Shown piece after piece: positions 11,569 through 20,124 of a DNA stretch of 64,000 bases (positions are counted from its first letter, which is position 1; each line of letters opens with the position of its first letter). Where the stretch lies: assembly GCF_002019645.1 (NCBI RefSeq), contig NZ_KV917374.1, positions 3,484,696 through 3,548,695 of the forward strand. The letters are read 5' to 3'. Below the pieces are notes generated by a model. It saw only the letters and a program-made list of their open reading frames with translations, was not told the DNA's origin and ran no database searches. The position numbers were made by a program, and so were the translations under genes. Source of the DNA: Litchfieldia alkalitelluris. Its GTDB lineage: Bacteria > Bacillota > Bacilli > Bacillales > Bacillaceae_L.

Positions 11569-12360
11569 TTATTTTTGTTTCCCGACAATAAATCTCCATT
11601 TATCTTTTTTGGTTTTACCTTCTGTAGAGATTAATTTAACCCTACCATACCCTCGAATAGATATAATATCTCCAGATTTACAATCAAAAGTTGTATTTTC
11701 GATTATTTTCCAATTAACCTTTACAAGTCCATTATTGATAAAGATTTGTGCTTTTTGTCTAGAAATTTGTGTTGTAGTTGAAACTACAACGTCTAGCCTC
11801 ATGGAGGAAAAGGTAACAGATTGTTGAAGCCACTCTTCTTTATGTATAATTATCTCACTAAAGGGGATTTGCTTTAATGAAATCGATGCCTTTCCTATAG
11901 ACTGGAGGTTTAGTTCGATAAAACTATCAATTTCCTTAGAAACAACCATTTGTATTCTCTCATTTTCGAAAAGTATATCACCATATTTTGAGCGCTTTAA
12001 GCCAATGGACATTAAAGACCCTAGAACTTGTCGATGTTCAATCGATACAAATTTTGAGGGATATTCAATCTGAAATAATGTTAATTGAAAATCATCTTCC
12101 GAGGGGGAATAATAGGCTGGATAAAGTAGCATCCTTTTTCGCTCAGTAAACTCACTACCCCCATTTTCCATAAGAAGCACATCTGTATTTTTACCAATAA
12201 CCAATTTGACAATTTCCTGCTCTCTTGGGTCTAGAAAATCGGTTAACTTAGGACTGTACTGCAGTTCTACAGAATCTTTCCATTCTAATACTTTATCTAT
12301 AAATGCATGTTCTTCTTTTCTAAAATGCTGATAAATATCCAAAAAACTCAATCCATTCAA
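11569..12360 (-). CDS. ylmH: S4-domain RNA-binding protein YlmH
   Basis: About 263 residues: an N-terminal domain shared by YlmH proteins (FLDPREQEI motif near 42-50) and a C-terminal S4 RNA-binding domain from about residue 185 (RLDVVVSTTTQISRQKAQ). B. subtilis YlmH has been linked to rescue of stalled 50S-peptidyl-tRNA complexes; it also belongs to the division cluster. The start is uncertain: only TTG codons are available (12360, 12351 or 12342) and none has a strong ribosome site, the last giving the family-like LDIYQHFRKEE. Gene identity is secure, the exact N-terminus is not. Confidence 0.9.
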   Translation of the reverse strand: MNGLSFLDIYQHFRKEEHAFIDKVLEWKDSVELQYSPKLTDFLDPREQEIVKLVIGKNTDVLLMENGGSEFTERKRMLLYPAYYSPSEDDFQLTLFQIEYPSKFVSIEHRQVLGSLMSIGLKRSKYGDILFENERIQMVVSKEIDSFIELNLQSIGKASISLKQIPFSEIIIHKEEWLQQSVTFSSMRLDVVVSTTTQISRQKAQIFINNGLVKVNWKIIENTTFDCKSGDIISIRGYGRVKLISTEGKTKKDKWRFIVGKQK

Positions 12361-12394
12361 AATTAAATTTTCTAGTAAAACGCTGCGGAAACAA

Positions 12395-12500
12395 GTATAA
12401 ACAGGCGCTAACTAGGAGGAATATTACGATTCATCTTAAACTTTTGGCACATCGACCTAGATGGACATATCAGAGAAAGCGATAGTGCCTGGAGCTAGTC
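12395..12500. repeat. decayed copy of the 6031 repeat family
   Basis: GCTGCGGAAAC, CAGGCGCTAACTAGGA and GATAGTGCCTGGAGCTAG resemble, in order, blocks of the repeats at 6031-6368, with many substitutions. It lies in the ylmG-ylmH gap. Confidence 0.45.
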
Positions 12501-12539
12501 ACGAAAACAAAGTTCAAATGTAATCATCCTTAATTAAAT

Positions 12540-12570
12540 AAAAAGGAATCAATTTTGTTGATTCCTTTTA
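12540..12570 (-). terminator. terminator after ylmG
   Basis: Hairpin with arms AAAAGGAATCAA/TTGATTCCTTTT; the minus-strand RNA ends CCTTTTTATTT. It separates the ylm genes from ylmH-divIVA transcription, at least in part. Confidence 0.7.
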
Positions 12571-12641
12571 GGCTATTTTACTAAGACTCTCTATTTGTAA
12601 GTTAACATCCTTTTCAAGCAAAAAACCTCTTTACCCAAGTT

Positions 12642-12905
12642 CTATGTAAACATCCTAGATAAAAAGTCTAATCCATAAATTGCAAAGTTCAATGTTAATA
12701 TTCCAACAATTGGAGAAATATCAATCATACCTAACGGAGGAATAAACCTGCGGAATGGCTCTAAGTATGGTTCACAAATACGTGCTAGGAATTGACCTAT
12801 CGCAGATTCCCTAGCGTTAGGAAACCATGACATAAGGATATACCCAATTAATGCATATGAATAAAACGAAATCAACGTCTTTAAAAGATCAAAAATTAAA
12901 TCCAT
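12642..12905 (-). CDS. ylmG: YggT-family membrane protein YlmG
   Basis: An 87-residue protein with two membrane helices (about residues 5-25 and 62-82) separated by the conserved loop [16 protein letters not shown]. YggT/YlmG proteins sit beside sepF in most Gram-positive division clusters and are linked to septum organisation; the precise activity is not established. It starts 5 bases after the sepF stop, so the two are cotranscribed. Confidence 0.92.
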   Translation of the reverse strand: MDLIFDLLKTLISFYSYALIGYILMSWFPNARESAIGQFLARICEPYLEPFRRFIPPLGMIDISPIVGILTLNFAIYGLDFLSRMFT

Positions 12906-12910
12906 TTATA

Positions 12911-13348
12911 CTACCACCTCTTATCTGTATACTCTTCTTCGGCAAGTATCTCTGATATATTCCCTGACACATCAATATTATCAGGTGTACATAGAAAGAT
13001 ATTTGAACCAATACGCTGGATGTCTCCGCCAATTGCGTAAACTGTACCACTTAAAAAGTCAACGATTCGTTTTGCCTGATCATGCTGAATGCGTTGTAAG
13101 TTTACAATTACTGCTCGACGGTTTTTCAAATGATCTGCTATCTCTTGTGCCTCTGCATATACTCTAGGTTCATGAAGTACTACTTTTGAACTTTTTTGAA
13201 CACTTTGAAGACTAACAACATTCTGTTTCGTTTGTTTTACCTGCTTTGTGACAGGAGTATCTATTTCATCAACATCATATTCTTCTTCATCATATTCATA
13301 TTCATCCTCTAATGCAAAAAAGCTTTTAAACTTATTTTTAATACTCAT
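12911..13348 (-). CDS. sepF: cell division protein SepF
   Basis: Membrane-anchored FtsZ-binding protein that forms rings and bundles FtsZ filaments. I start at [16 protein letters not shown] (145 residues) because AGGAGG lies eight bases upstream and it recreates the amphipathic membrane-binding helix; the longer frame to 13378 is not needed. An acidic linker ([13 protein letters not shown] region) leads to the globular domain from about residue 55, with RRAVIVNLQ and the [15 protein letters not shown] core. It lies between ylmE and ylmG. Confidence 0.95.
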   Translation of the reverse strand: MSIKNKFKSFFALEDEYEYDEEEYDVDEIDTPVTKQVKQTKQNVVSLQSVQKSSKVVLHEPRVYAEAQEIADHLKNRRAVIVNLQRIQHDQAKRIVDFLSGTVYAIGGDIQRIGSNIFLCTPDNIDVSGNISEILAEEEYTDKRW

Positions 13349-13364
13349 TGAAAGTACCTCCTCT

Positions 13365-14039
13365 TCATTTGTTACCAACCAGTAACGTTCCTATACGGAT
13401 AAATGTTGCACCTTCTTCAACTGCAATATCATAATCATTTGACATTCCCATAGATAGTTCTCTACATGGTGCAAAGGGTAAACCTAAAGCTTGTACCTCA
13501 TTTTTTAATTCTCTGAGCCTGCTAAAGCATTCCCTAATTAGCTTTTTGTCATCTGTATTAGGTGCCATTGTCATTAGACCTACTACCTCAACTAATTCAA
13601 ATTCCCCAACTCTTCTAATAAAATCTGATAGTTCAGAAGGTGAAATTCCATGTTTGGATTCTTCACCTGAGACATTCACTTGTATGAAGCATTTAACTTT
13701 TTTACTCGCTCGTTTTTGAATTTCCTCAGCGAGTGACATACGATCTAAGGAATGAATATAATCAACTTTATCAATTATATGTTTGACCTTTTTCGTTTGA
13801 AGAGAGCCAATAAAATGCCATATTGCCTTATCACCAAAATACTCCCATTTTTCTAAGAATCCTTCGTTGCGATTTTCGCCCAAGTGAAGGATTCCAGCTT
13901 CAACAGCATCCTGAGCCGTTTCTACACTAACATTTTTTGTTACGGCAATAATGTTCACTTCTTGAACTAGCCTTCCGGAAGCCTCACATGATTGTTCAAT
14001 CTGGTTCTGTATGTGTAAAAGATTAGTTGCTACATTCAC
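13365..14039 (-). CDS. ylmE: PLP-homeostasis protein YlmE (YggS/PROSC family)
   Basis: Pyridoxal-phosphate-binding protein with a fold-type III barrel and no known catalytic activity; the family helps balance PLP and amino acids. About 224 residues, with the PLP lysine in IAVTKNVS near residue 33 and the signature [10 protein letters not shown] near 80. I choose a GTG start with AGGAGG nine bases upstream; a TTG 24 bases earlier contains the Shine-Dalgarno itself. It overlaps the end of ylmD by 17 bases. Confidence 0.93.
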   Translation of the reverse strand: MNVATNLLHIQNQIEQSCEASGRLVQEVNIIAVTKNVSVETAQDAVEAGILHLGENRNEGFLEKWEYFGDKAIWHFIGSLQTKKVKHIIDKVDYIHSLDRMSLAEEIQKRASKKVKCFIQVNVSGEESKHGISPSELSDFIRRVGEFELVEVVGLMTMAPNTDDKKLIRECFSRLRELKNEVQALGLPFAPCRELSMGMSNDYDIAVEEGATFIRIGTLLVGNK

Positions 14040-14889
14040 TATTTTGCGCCTCCTTGCGCCCAATAAAGCTTAACATTCTCCCCGTTTTCCCCTTGTCTCG
14101 GCGGTGTGAAAAGAAGATTTCCTTTTCACAGCTTGTACAGTGTGATGAAGCAGATATTTGCTCTCTTGGAATTCCGGATGCAAGCAACAACTGTTCATTC
14201 AGGGATTTTAAACTAAGTCGATATTGTCCTTCGCCAATTTGTGAATAAATTAGTTTGTTTTCAAGATTCATCTTATTTACAAAGTCAATCACATAGTCGT
14301 CTACAATATAGCAACAATGATCAATTGAAGGGCCTATACTAGCAAAAACATTTTTGGGGTTAACGCCTTCATCCTTTACCCAAATTTTCACCATTTCACC
14401 CGCGATATTACTGACTGTTCCTTTCCATCCAGCATGAGCGATACCAATTAATTGTAGATTCGGCTCATAAAAATAGAGGGGGACACAGTCAGCAAAACAT
14501 AGAGTTAGCAATATATTGGGTTCATTTGTATAAATACCATCTGTTGCAGGAATAGCATCTTCATAATTGAATACACCTTTTCCGCATAAATCTTTAGTGA
14601 TTTTCTTTACTGTTGACTTATGTACCTGTTCACAACTAATCCAAGTATCTGTAGAAAACCCTAAGTATTCTCCAAGTAATTTCCGATTGGATTTAACATC
14701 ATCTTGAAGATCATCCACATGAAGACCTAAGTTAAAGGAAGAATAAAAGCCTTTACTATTTCCTCCTATTTTTGTTGTGAAACCCGCGATTATGTCAAAA
14801 CCCAAGTCATTAAAGGAATTTTGATGAAGGAAAGATTGACTAATATCATTATGACCAAAAATAAATGGCTCAGTTCTCAAAATCAACAT
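14023..14889 (-). CDS. ylmD: YfiH/LACC1-family purine nucleoside enzyme YlmD
   Basis: Member of the copper/zinc-binding family once called multicopper polyphenol oxidase (YfiH, LACC1), for which purine nucleoside phosphorylase/deaminase-type activities are reported. About 288 residues with the signature GGNSKGFYSSFNLGLHVDD near residue 40-60, LTLCFADCVPL and GIAHAGWKG, which supply the metal-binding His and Cys. The start may be the ATG at 14889 or TTG at 14880, which is better spaced from AAAAGGA. It stands upstream of ylmE as in B. subtilis. Confidence 0.9.
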   Translation of the reverse strand: MLILRTEPFIFGHNDISQSFLHQNSFNDLGFDIIAGFTTKIGGNSKGFYSSFNLGLHVDDLQDDVKSNRKLLGEYLGFSTDTWISCEQVHKSTVKKITKDLCGKGVFNYEDAIPATDGIYTNEPNILLTLCFADCVPLYFYEPNLQLIGIAHAGWKGTVSNIAGEMVKIWVKDEGVNPKNVFASIGPSIDHCCYIVDDYVIDFVNKMNLENKLIYSQIGEGQYRLSLKSLNEQLLLASGIPREQISASSHCTSCEKEIFFSHRRDKGKTGRMLSFIGRKEAQNSECSN

Positions 14890-15013
14890 CCTTTTTACAT
14901 TAGTTTTACCTATTTATCCTTAAAAAGGAACATTTTTCACATCGTTATTAGCTTATTTTATCATATTTTATCAAAATAGAGGGGGAATAATTTGAAAAAT
15001 GTCAAAATAAGTC

Positions 15014-15265
15014 TTACTCCTCAGATTGATGATTAGGATATCTAACTAAAATTACATCTGTACCAATTTTCATAATGTTTCTCCACGGTATAGCAACTTC
15101 CTCATCTTTCCCAAAAAAGCCCAAAACCTTACCATTCCCAGAAATAATGATAGCTTCTATCTTCCCATTTGCCAAATTGATATCAATGTCTCCAATGTTT
15201 CCTAGTCTTTTTCCATCGGCTACATTTACTACATCTTTTGCTTGTAATTCTGATATATAAACCAT
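15014..15265 (-). CDS. PRC-barrel protein YlmC/YmxH
   Basis: An 83-residue protein made of one PRC-barrel domain: SELQAKDVVNVADGKRLGNIGDIDIN followed by a GKVLGFFGKDEEVAIPW strand region. This small family is strongly associated with sporulating Firmicutes and with the sigG-ylm neighbourhood. Its function is unknown. The ATG is preceded by GAGGTT; the gene is separated from ylmD by about 120 bases with no clear terminator. Confidence 0.88.
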   Translation of the reverse strand: MVYISELQAKDVVNVADGKRLGNIGDIDINLANGKIEAIIISGNGKVLGFFGKDEEVAIPWRNIMKIGTDVILVRYPNHQSEE

Positions 15266-15368
15266 AACCTCTCATCCCCTCACAAATATACTTATAATCA
15301 ATATATGATTGAGTACCTATAATTCATGTATAGATAATGAAAAAAGAACAATTTTAGTTGATCTACAA

Positions 15369-15609
15369 ATGTCTACTCTGAAAATAACTTTAGTTGTGGA
15401 GTTCCATGAGCTGCGATCCACTCGCGGGATACCACGGGGTGGTCCGTGAGCCTCCTCGTCGCCAGGGGCTCAGCTCCTGCGGGGTCTTACGAGACCACTG
15501 GATCCCTTAGGAGTCAAGTGGTTCTCCTCTCATTCCACATATAGTAAGTACACTATTTCATCCTCCACGGTGCGAATACTTCATTAACATGGATGTAACC
15601 CTGAAAATA
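15369..15609. repeat. dispersed ~235-bp GC-rich repeat, copy 1
   Basis: Starts GTCTACTCTGAAAATAACTT, includes GAGTTCCATGAGCTGCGATCC and a GGTCCGTGAGCCTCCTCGTCG block, and ends with CATCCTCCACGGTGCGAATA followed by a second CCCTGAAAAT. Two copies in the opposite orientation lie at 39708-40160. The internal blocks CTCCTGCGGGGTCTTACGAG can form stems. It fills the sigG-ylmC gap; no gene is present. Confidence 0.85.
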
Positions 15610-15617
15610 AAACAAAA

Positions 15618-15643
15618 TAAAAAAGAGGCTTGGCGCCTCTTTT
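15618..15643 (-). terminator. terminator of sigG
   Basis: AAAAGAGGC TTG GCGCCTCTTTT hairpin whose upstream arm overlaps the sigG stop codon; the minus-strand RNA ends in CTCTTTTTTATTTTG. Confidence 0.88.
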
Positions 15644-16421
15644 AATTTTGGATATTCTTATTCATCTGTCTAATAGCTGCTTTCTCTAAACGAGAAACCT
15701 GCGCTTGAGAAATTCCAATCTCTTCAGCAACTTCCATCTGTGTTTTACCTTGAAAGAAACGTTTTCTTAGAATAAGCTTTTCTCTTTCATTTAACCTTCT
15801 CATACCTTCTTTTAGAGCAATTTCCTCAATCCAATTTATATCACGATTTCGTTCATCACTTAATTGATCCATCACATAAATAGGATCTCCACCGTCATTA
15901 TAGATCGGCTCAAATAATGATACAGGGTCCTGAATAGCATCAAGAGCAAAGACGATTTCCTCGTGAGGAACCTCAAGAACCTTTGAGATTTCTTCAGCTG
16001 TCGGTTCCCTGCTTGTCTCACTCATTAAACGTTCTCTAACTTGTAATGCCTTGTAAGCAATATCTCGTAAGGAACGTGATACTCGAATAGGATTGTTATC
16101 ACGAAGATAACGACGAATCTCCCCAATAATCATTGGTACAGCATATGTTGAAAATTTTACGTTTTGGCTTAAGTCGAAATTATCTATAGATTTCATTAGT
16201 CCAATACATCCTACCTGAAATAGGTCATCAACATATTCTCCTCTGTTGTTAAAACGTTGAATTACACTAAGTACTAATCTTAAGTTGCCATTTACAAGTT
16301 TTTCTCTTGCAGACAGTTCACCACTTTGCATCTCTCTAAATAACTTACGCATTTCTTCATTCTTAAGTACTGGAAGTTTTGAAGTATCTACACCGCATAT
16401 TTCTACTTTATTTCGAGTCAA
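15642..16421 (-). CDS. sigG: RNA polymerase sigma-G factor (late forespore)
   Basis: Forespore-specific sigma factor active after engulfment. The 259-residue protein opens TRNKVEICGVDTSKLPVLKN, the SpoIIAB/Gin-interaction N-terminus of SigG; regions 2 (NLRLVLSVIQRFNNRGEYVDDLFQVG), 3 and 4 (SQAQVSRLEKAAI) follow in order. Translation begins at a TTG six bases after AGGAGGG. It lies just downstream of sigE but has its own forespore-type promoter and terminator. Confidence 0.97.
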   Translation of the reverse strand: MTRNKVEICGVDTSKLPVLKNEEMRKLFREMQSGELSAREKLVNGNLRLVLSVIQRFNNRGEYVDDLFQVGCIGLMKSIDNFDLSQNVKFSTYAVPMIIGEIRRYLRDNNPIRVSRSLRDIAYKALQVRERLMSETSREPTAEEISKVLEVPHEEIVFALDAIQDPVSLFEPIYNDGGDPIYVMDQLSDERNRDINWIEEIALKEGMRRLNEREKLILRKRFFQGKTQMEVAEEIGISQAQVSRLEKAAIRQMNKNIQN

Positions 16422-16457
16422 TTCTTTCCCTCCTAACAGGAGTTGCTGTACAAAGTT

Positions 16458-16486
16458 AAGTATCTCCTTAGGTGGGAAAAATATGC
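16458..16486 (-). promoter_or_regulatory. candidate sigma-F/sigma-G promoter of sigG
   Basis: On the minus strand GCATA (16482-16486) is followed after 14 bases by GGAGATACTT (16458-16467), matching the sigma-F consensus GYATA / GGNRANANTW except that the spacer is a base or two short. sigG is known to be transcribed by sigma-F and sigma-G in B. subtilis. The start site would be near 16450, about 30 bases before the TTG start codon. Confidence 0.7.
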
Positions 16487-16595
16487 ATACTCATTCTTCT
16501 TTTCATTTATTGATTTTCCAAAATAGGCAGGGAATACAGTCATATCAAGGAATGTTTTTCTTAAAAAAATTTTGATATTAAATATTTGCTAAATT

Positions 16596-16627
16596 AAAAA
16601 AATGGTCGATAAATCAGACCATTTTAT
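16596..16627 (-). terminator. terminator of the spoIIG operon (after sigE)
   Basis: Hairpin AAAATGGTCTGA / TCGACCATTTTTTT on the minus strand, overlapping the last codons and stop of sigE. Confidence 0.8.
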
Positions 16628-17333
16628 TGAACTCTTTTCTGAGTCTTTTTATAATTCTTTTCTCTAATCTAGATATATAAGATTGCGATATACCTAGCAT
16701 GTCGGCAACATCTTTCTGGGTTTTTTCTTCTCCGCCAATAAGCCCAAATCGCAATTCCATAATTTGTTTTTCTCTATCATTAAGTTGATGTAATGCTTTA
16801 ATCAAAAGCTTTTTATCCACATTTGCTTCAAGATCTTTTGTGATAATGTCTTCTTCAGTGCCTAATACATCAGATAAAAGTAGTTCATTTCCATCCCAGT
16901 CTATATTTAGAGGTTCGTCAAATGAAACTTCAGATCTTATTTTATTATTTCTTCTTAGATACATTAGAATTTCATTTTCTATACACCGTGAAGCATATGT
17001 AGCCAATTTAATCTTCTTTTCTGGATTAAATGTATTCACTGCCTTAATTAAGCCAATTGTTCCTATACTAATTAGATCTTCAATATTAATTCCGGTATTT
17101 TCAAATTTCCTTGCTATATAAACAACCAATCTTAAATTGCGCTCAATCAGTATTGACCGAGCAGCCTTGTCCCCACTTGGCAGCTTTTTTAATAGGTGTT
17201 CTTCCTCTTCTTTTGATAACGGAGGAGGTAATGCTTCACTGCCTCCTATGTAATACACTTCATCTGTTTTAATTCCTAATTTAATTAAAAATTTATACCA
17301 CATATATGTTAATCGAAGTTTTAGTTTAGTCAC
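16614..17333 (-). CDS. sigE: RNA polymerase sigma-E factor precursor (pro-sigma-E)
   Basis: Mother-cell sigma factor of early sporulation, made as an inactive precursor. The 239-residue protein begins with a basic, amphipathic pro-sequence (about residues 1-27, ending before SDEVYY-like [10 protein letters not shown]) that is removed by SpoIIGA. Region 2 ([22 protein letters not shown]) and region 4 ([21 protein letters not shown]) are almost identical to the B. subtilis protein. It starts with GTG after AAGGGAG. It is cotranscribed with spoIIGA. Confidence 0.98.
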   Translation of the reverse strand: MTKLKLRLTYMWYKFLIKLGIKTDEVYYIGGSEALPPPLSKEEEEHLLKKLPSGDKAARSILIERNLRLVVYIARKFENTGINIEDLISIGTIGLIKAVNTFNPEKKIKLATYASRCIENEILMYLRRNNKIRSEVSFDEPLNIDWDGNELLLSDVLGTEEDIITKDLEANVDKKLLIKALHQLNDREKQIMELRFGLIGGEEKTQKDVADMLGISQSYISRLEKRIIKRLRKEFNKMV

Positions 17334-17469
17334 TGCATGTTCTCCCTTCTATTTTGTAAAAGTGATGAGTAATATAGTAGTAAAGATGATTAATGATGAA
17401 ATAAATCTCAAATCATATATAAAGTAGCACTCTACTAAACGATTCTACATAAAATAATTCTTTTCCATA

Positions 17470-18396
17470 TTAGGATGCTGGTTGTATAGATGATGAAATA
17501 ATCATTTTAGGGTGAAGTATACATTGGTACTCATCTTCGGATGACAACCTTGTATGATTTAAAGCAACAAGTGCTTTTTTTACAATGATCATTTCGTTAT
17601 CATGAAATATGGTTATTTTATCCGGCTTTAAAGCTAACAAAAATTGATGAGTTTGACCCACCCCACGGTAAGGTATGATCCGAACTCTACTTTCCCATTT
17701 ATGTGGTTCTTCGTCCTCATTCATCCCTAACTGTTCCATATTCATCGACTGCTTAATAATCTGTTCTGGAATTAAATTTCTGATTTTATCTGTATCCATT
17801 ATCATCACTGGACTTTTGCTAATAGGATCATAAAGTTGGTTTCCACTGTCAATTAAGCCTTTTATTCGAAAATGAACTTCATCAATGATAACTTCAACCT
17901 CAACAATTTGATCATAGTGTATTTTTTTCGTTTCAATATTCTCTATTTGGCTTTTTGAAAAGTACCAAGATAAAGGAAAACCAATAATCACAAACAACCA
18001 GCTTATTGGATGACCGAAACCGGTCGAAGAGGTAGCCAAAACATTATTTGTGATAACCATTTCATATTCAAAAAAGTAGTGGACACCTATCATTCCACCT
18101 CCAATCATAAATGTTGTGAAATAAAAGGTGAGTAAACCCTGTAAGAAATAACGAAAACGTTTATATCCAAACGCTATTAATACCATCATTATAGAGAACA
18201 TTATCTTTATGATTGGATGAGATGATATCGAACTTAACGGTGTAATCATTAAAACGACTATCATTGATCCTAATAAAGCAGCTATTAGTATTTTCCATTT
18301 AATAATTTTGCGTTTTAAGATGATAGCAGTTAGCAATAACAACAAGGCGTCAAATAAGAAATTCAACAACCAAATGATATCCAAATAGATATACAA
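17470..18396 (-). CDS. spoIIGA: sporulation sigma-E processing peptidase SpoIIGA
   Basis: Membrane-embedded aspartic protease that cleaves pro-sigma-E in the mother cell after signalling by SpoIIR. About 308 residues: five predicted membrane helices in the first 150, then a cytoplasmic protease domain with the catalytic motif IDSGNQLYDP. I use a TTG start giving LYIYLDIIWLLNFLFD, preceded by AGAGGAG at six bases; a start at 18435 would add 13 residues absent from homologues. It heads the spoIIG operon. Confidence 0.95.
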   Translation of the reverse strand: MYIYLDIIWLLNFLFDALLLLLTAIILKRKIIKWKILIAALLGSMIVVLMITPLSSISSHPIIKIMFSIMMVLIAFGYKRFRYFLQGLLTFYFTTFMIGGGMIGVHYFFEYEMVITNNVLATSSTGFGHPISWLFVIIGFPLSWYFSKSQIENIETKKIHYDQIVEVEVIIDEVHFRIKGLIDSGNQLYDPISKSPVMIMDTDKIRNLIPEQIIKQSMNMEQLGMNEDEEPHKWESRVRIIPYRGVGQTHQFLLALKPDKITIFHDNEMIIVKKALVALNHTRLSSEDEYQCILHPKMIISSSIQPAS

Positions 18397-18632
18397 ACGT
18401 TTTCTCCTCTCTATTAATATTAAAAAAAGGTTCATAAATTAAGAGTTCAAACAAAGCACTTCTTATTAAGTTCAACATTTTTAAATTAACTAAAAAGACA
18501 CTTTCCTAAAAGAGTTTCATTTTTAATTCTTATTATTTTCTAAATTATTATTTAAAAATAATGATTAAAAAAATAACCCTTTTTAGCAACCAATGAAGAA
18601 TGATTTAAAGAAAGAGAGCCTTATCTAAAAAT

Positions 18633-18680
18633 AGTATATAGTACATCTTATTAGGAAGTCTGTCACTTCATGCCGACAAC
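18633..18680 (-). promoter_or_regulatory. candidate spoIIG promoter with 22-bp spacer and 0A-like box
   Basis: On the minus strand GTGACA (18661-18666) and TATACT (18633-18638) are 22 bases apart. The B. subtilis spoIIG promoter is known for exactly this long spacing and for activation by Spo0A~P. A TTGTCGGCA element (18672-18680), close to the 0A box TTGTCGAA, lies immediately upstream. The distance to the spoIIGA start is about 230 bases, longer than in B. subtilis, so the assignment is likely but not certain. Confidence 0.6.
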
Positions 18681-18870
18681 AGAGGAGAAATTTTAGGAGA
18701 ATGATTCGTTTTTTGTCAACGCAACTGAAAAATTTGTAAGAATTGATCAAATCGATTGAAAATCTAGTAATTATTAACAATTATTATTCATTGAAACTAG
18801 ATCTTTATATACTTAGAGATGACTCGGATTTATTTTCTAAAAAACGGGAATGAGGAAGTTAATTTAAATT

Positions 18871-18907
18871 TAAAAAGCATTCGGTCCAAATGAACCAAAT
18901 GCTTTTT
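18871..18907 (-). terminator. terminator of ftsZ
   Basis: Near-perfect hairpin AAAAAGCATTTGGTTCA / TGGACCGAATGCTTTTT, 18 bases after the ftsZ stop on the minus strand. It closes the dcw transcripts before spoIIG. The bpr and bpf protease genes that stand here in B. subtilis are absent. Confidence 0.9.
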
Positions 18908-18924
18908 GAAAGGAATATGCAGAT

Positions 18925-20079
18925 TTATCTACGACGATTTCTATTTCTCAAAAATGTTGGAATGTCTAAGGTTTCTTCATTTGAATGACTTCCACGTACA
19001 TTTTCTTGCTGCTGCTGCTGCTGTTGCTGTTGCTGTACAGGTTCTTCACGTTTAACTGATTTGCCTATAGCGGGCTTTGATGTTTGAAATGACGGCCTAC
19101 TAGTTGGTTTAGGAGCCACTACTTCTGCCTCATTAAACCCAGTTGCTATGACAGTTACGACGATTTCATCTTTTAAATTTTCATTAATGACTGATCCAAA
19201 AATCATATTAACCTCTTGGTCTGAAGCGGACGCAACAATATCAGCTGCCTCTTGCACCTCATACAAGCTTAGGTTAGTACCACCAGTAATGTTCATTAAC
19301 ACACCTTGAGCTCCATCAATAGAAGTTTCTAGTAAAGGACTAGAAATTGCCTTTTTTGCTGCTTCTGCTGCACGACTCTCACCTGTAGCGACACCAATCC
19401 CCATCAATGCTGAACCTTTATTTGACATAATTGTTTTAACATCAGCAAAGTCTAGGTTTATAAGACCTGGAACTGCAATTAAATCGGAAATACCTTGTAC
19501 ACCCTGTCTTAACACATTATCCGCTTCACGGAACGCTTCCAACATTGGAGTATTTTTATCAACAATTTCTAATAGTCTATCATTAGGGATTACAATTAAA
19601 GTGTCTACTGCTTCCTTCATTGCTGAAATTCCACCTGAAGCTTGTCCTGCACGTTTTCTACCTTCAAATGTAAATGGACGGGTAACAACACCAACTGTTA
19701 ATGCACCTAGGTCTCTTGCAATTTGAGCAATAACAGGTGCAGCACCTGTACCTGTTCCACCACCCATTCCAGCTGTTACGAATACCATATCAGCACCTCT
19801 AAGTGCTTCTTCAATTTGCTCTTTACTTTCTTCGGCAGCCTTTTTACCTACTTCTGGGTTGGCTCCTGCACCAAGTCCACGAGTAAGTTTCCCACCGATT
19901 TGCATTTTTGTTTCTGCTTTTGATAAATTAAGTGCTTGAGCATCAGTGTTTACAGCTAGGAAATCTACGCCTTGTACACCATGTTCAATCATTCTGTTAA
20001 CAGCGTTATTTCCTCCGCCACCAACACCAATTACTTTTATAGTTGCTAACTGATCAAGATTGGTATCAAACTCCAACAT
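18925..20079 (-). CDS. ftsZ: cell division GTPase FtsZ
   Basis: Tubulin-like GTPase that builds the Z-ring. The 384-residue protein begins [23 protein letters not shown]; the tubulin signature [12 protein letters not shown] lies near residues 103-114. The C-terminal linker (about 320-370) contains ten consecutive glutamines encoded by CAG/CAA at 19006-19035. The C-terminal peptide [13 protein letters not shown] binds FtsA and SepF and carries the basic end typical of Bacillus. It follows ftsA by 45 bases and is the last gene before the terminator. Confidence 0.98.
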   Translation of the reverse strand: MLEFDTNLDQLATIKVIGVGGGGNNAVNRMIEHGVQGVDFLAVNTDAQALNLSKAETKMQIGGKLTRGLGAGANPEVGKKAAEESKEQIEEALRGADMVFVTAGMGGGTGTGAAPVIAQIARDLGALTVGVVTRPFTFEGRKRAGQASGGISAMKEAVDTLIVIPNDRLLEIVDKNTPMLEAFREADNVLRQGVQGISDLIAVPGLINLDFADVKTIMSNKGSALMGIGVATGESRAAEAAKKAISSPLLETSIDGAQGVLMNITGGTNLSLYEVQEAADIVASASDQEVNMIFGSVINENLKDEIVVTVIATGFNEAEVVAPKPTSRPSFQTSKPAIGKSVKREEPVQQQQQQQQQQENVRGSHSNEETLDIPTFLRNRNRRR

Positions 20080-20124
20080 CTTAGGTCCTCCTAAATTCTC
20101 AATAAAATACTCTCTTATAACTTC

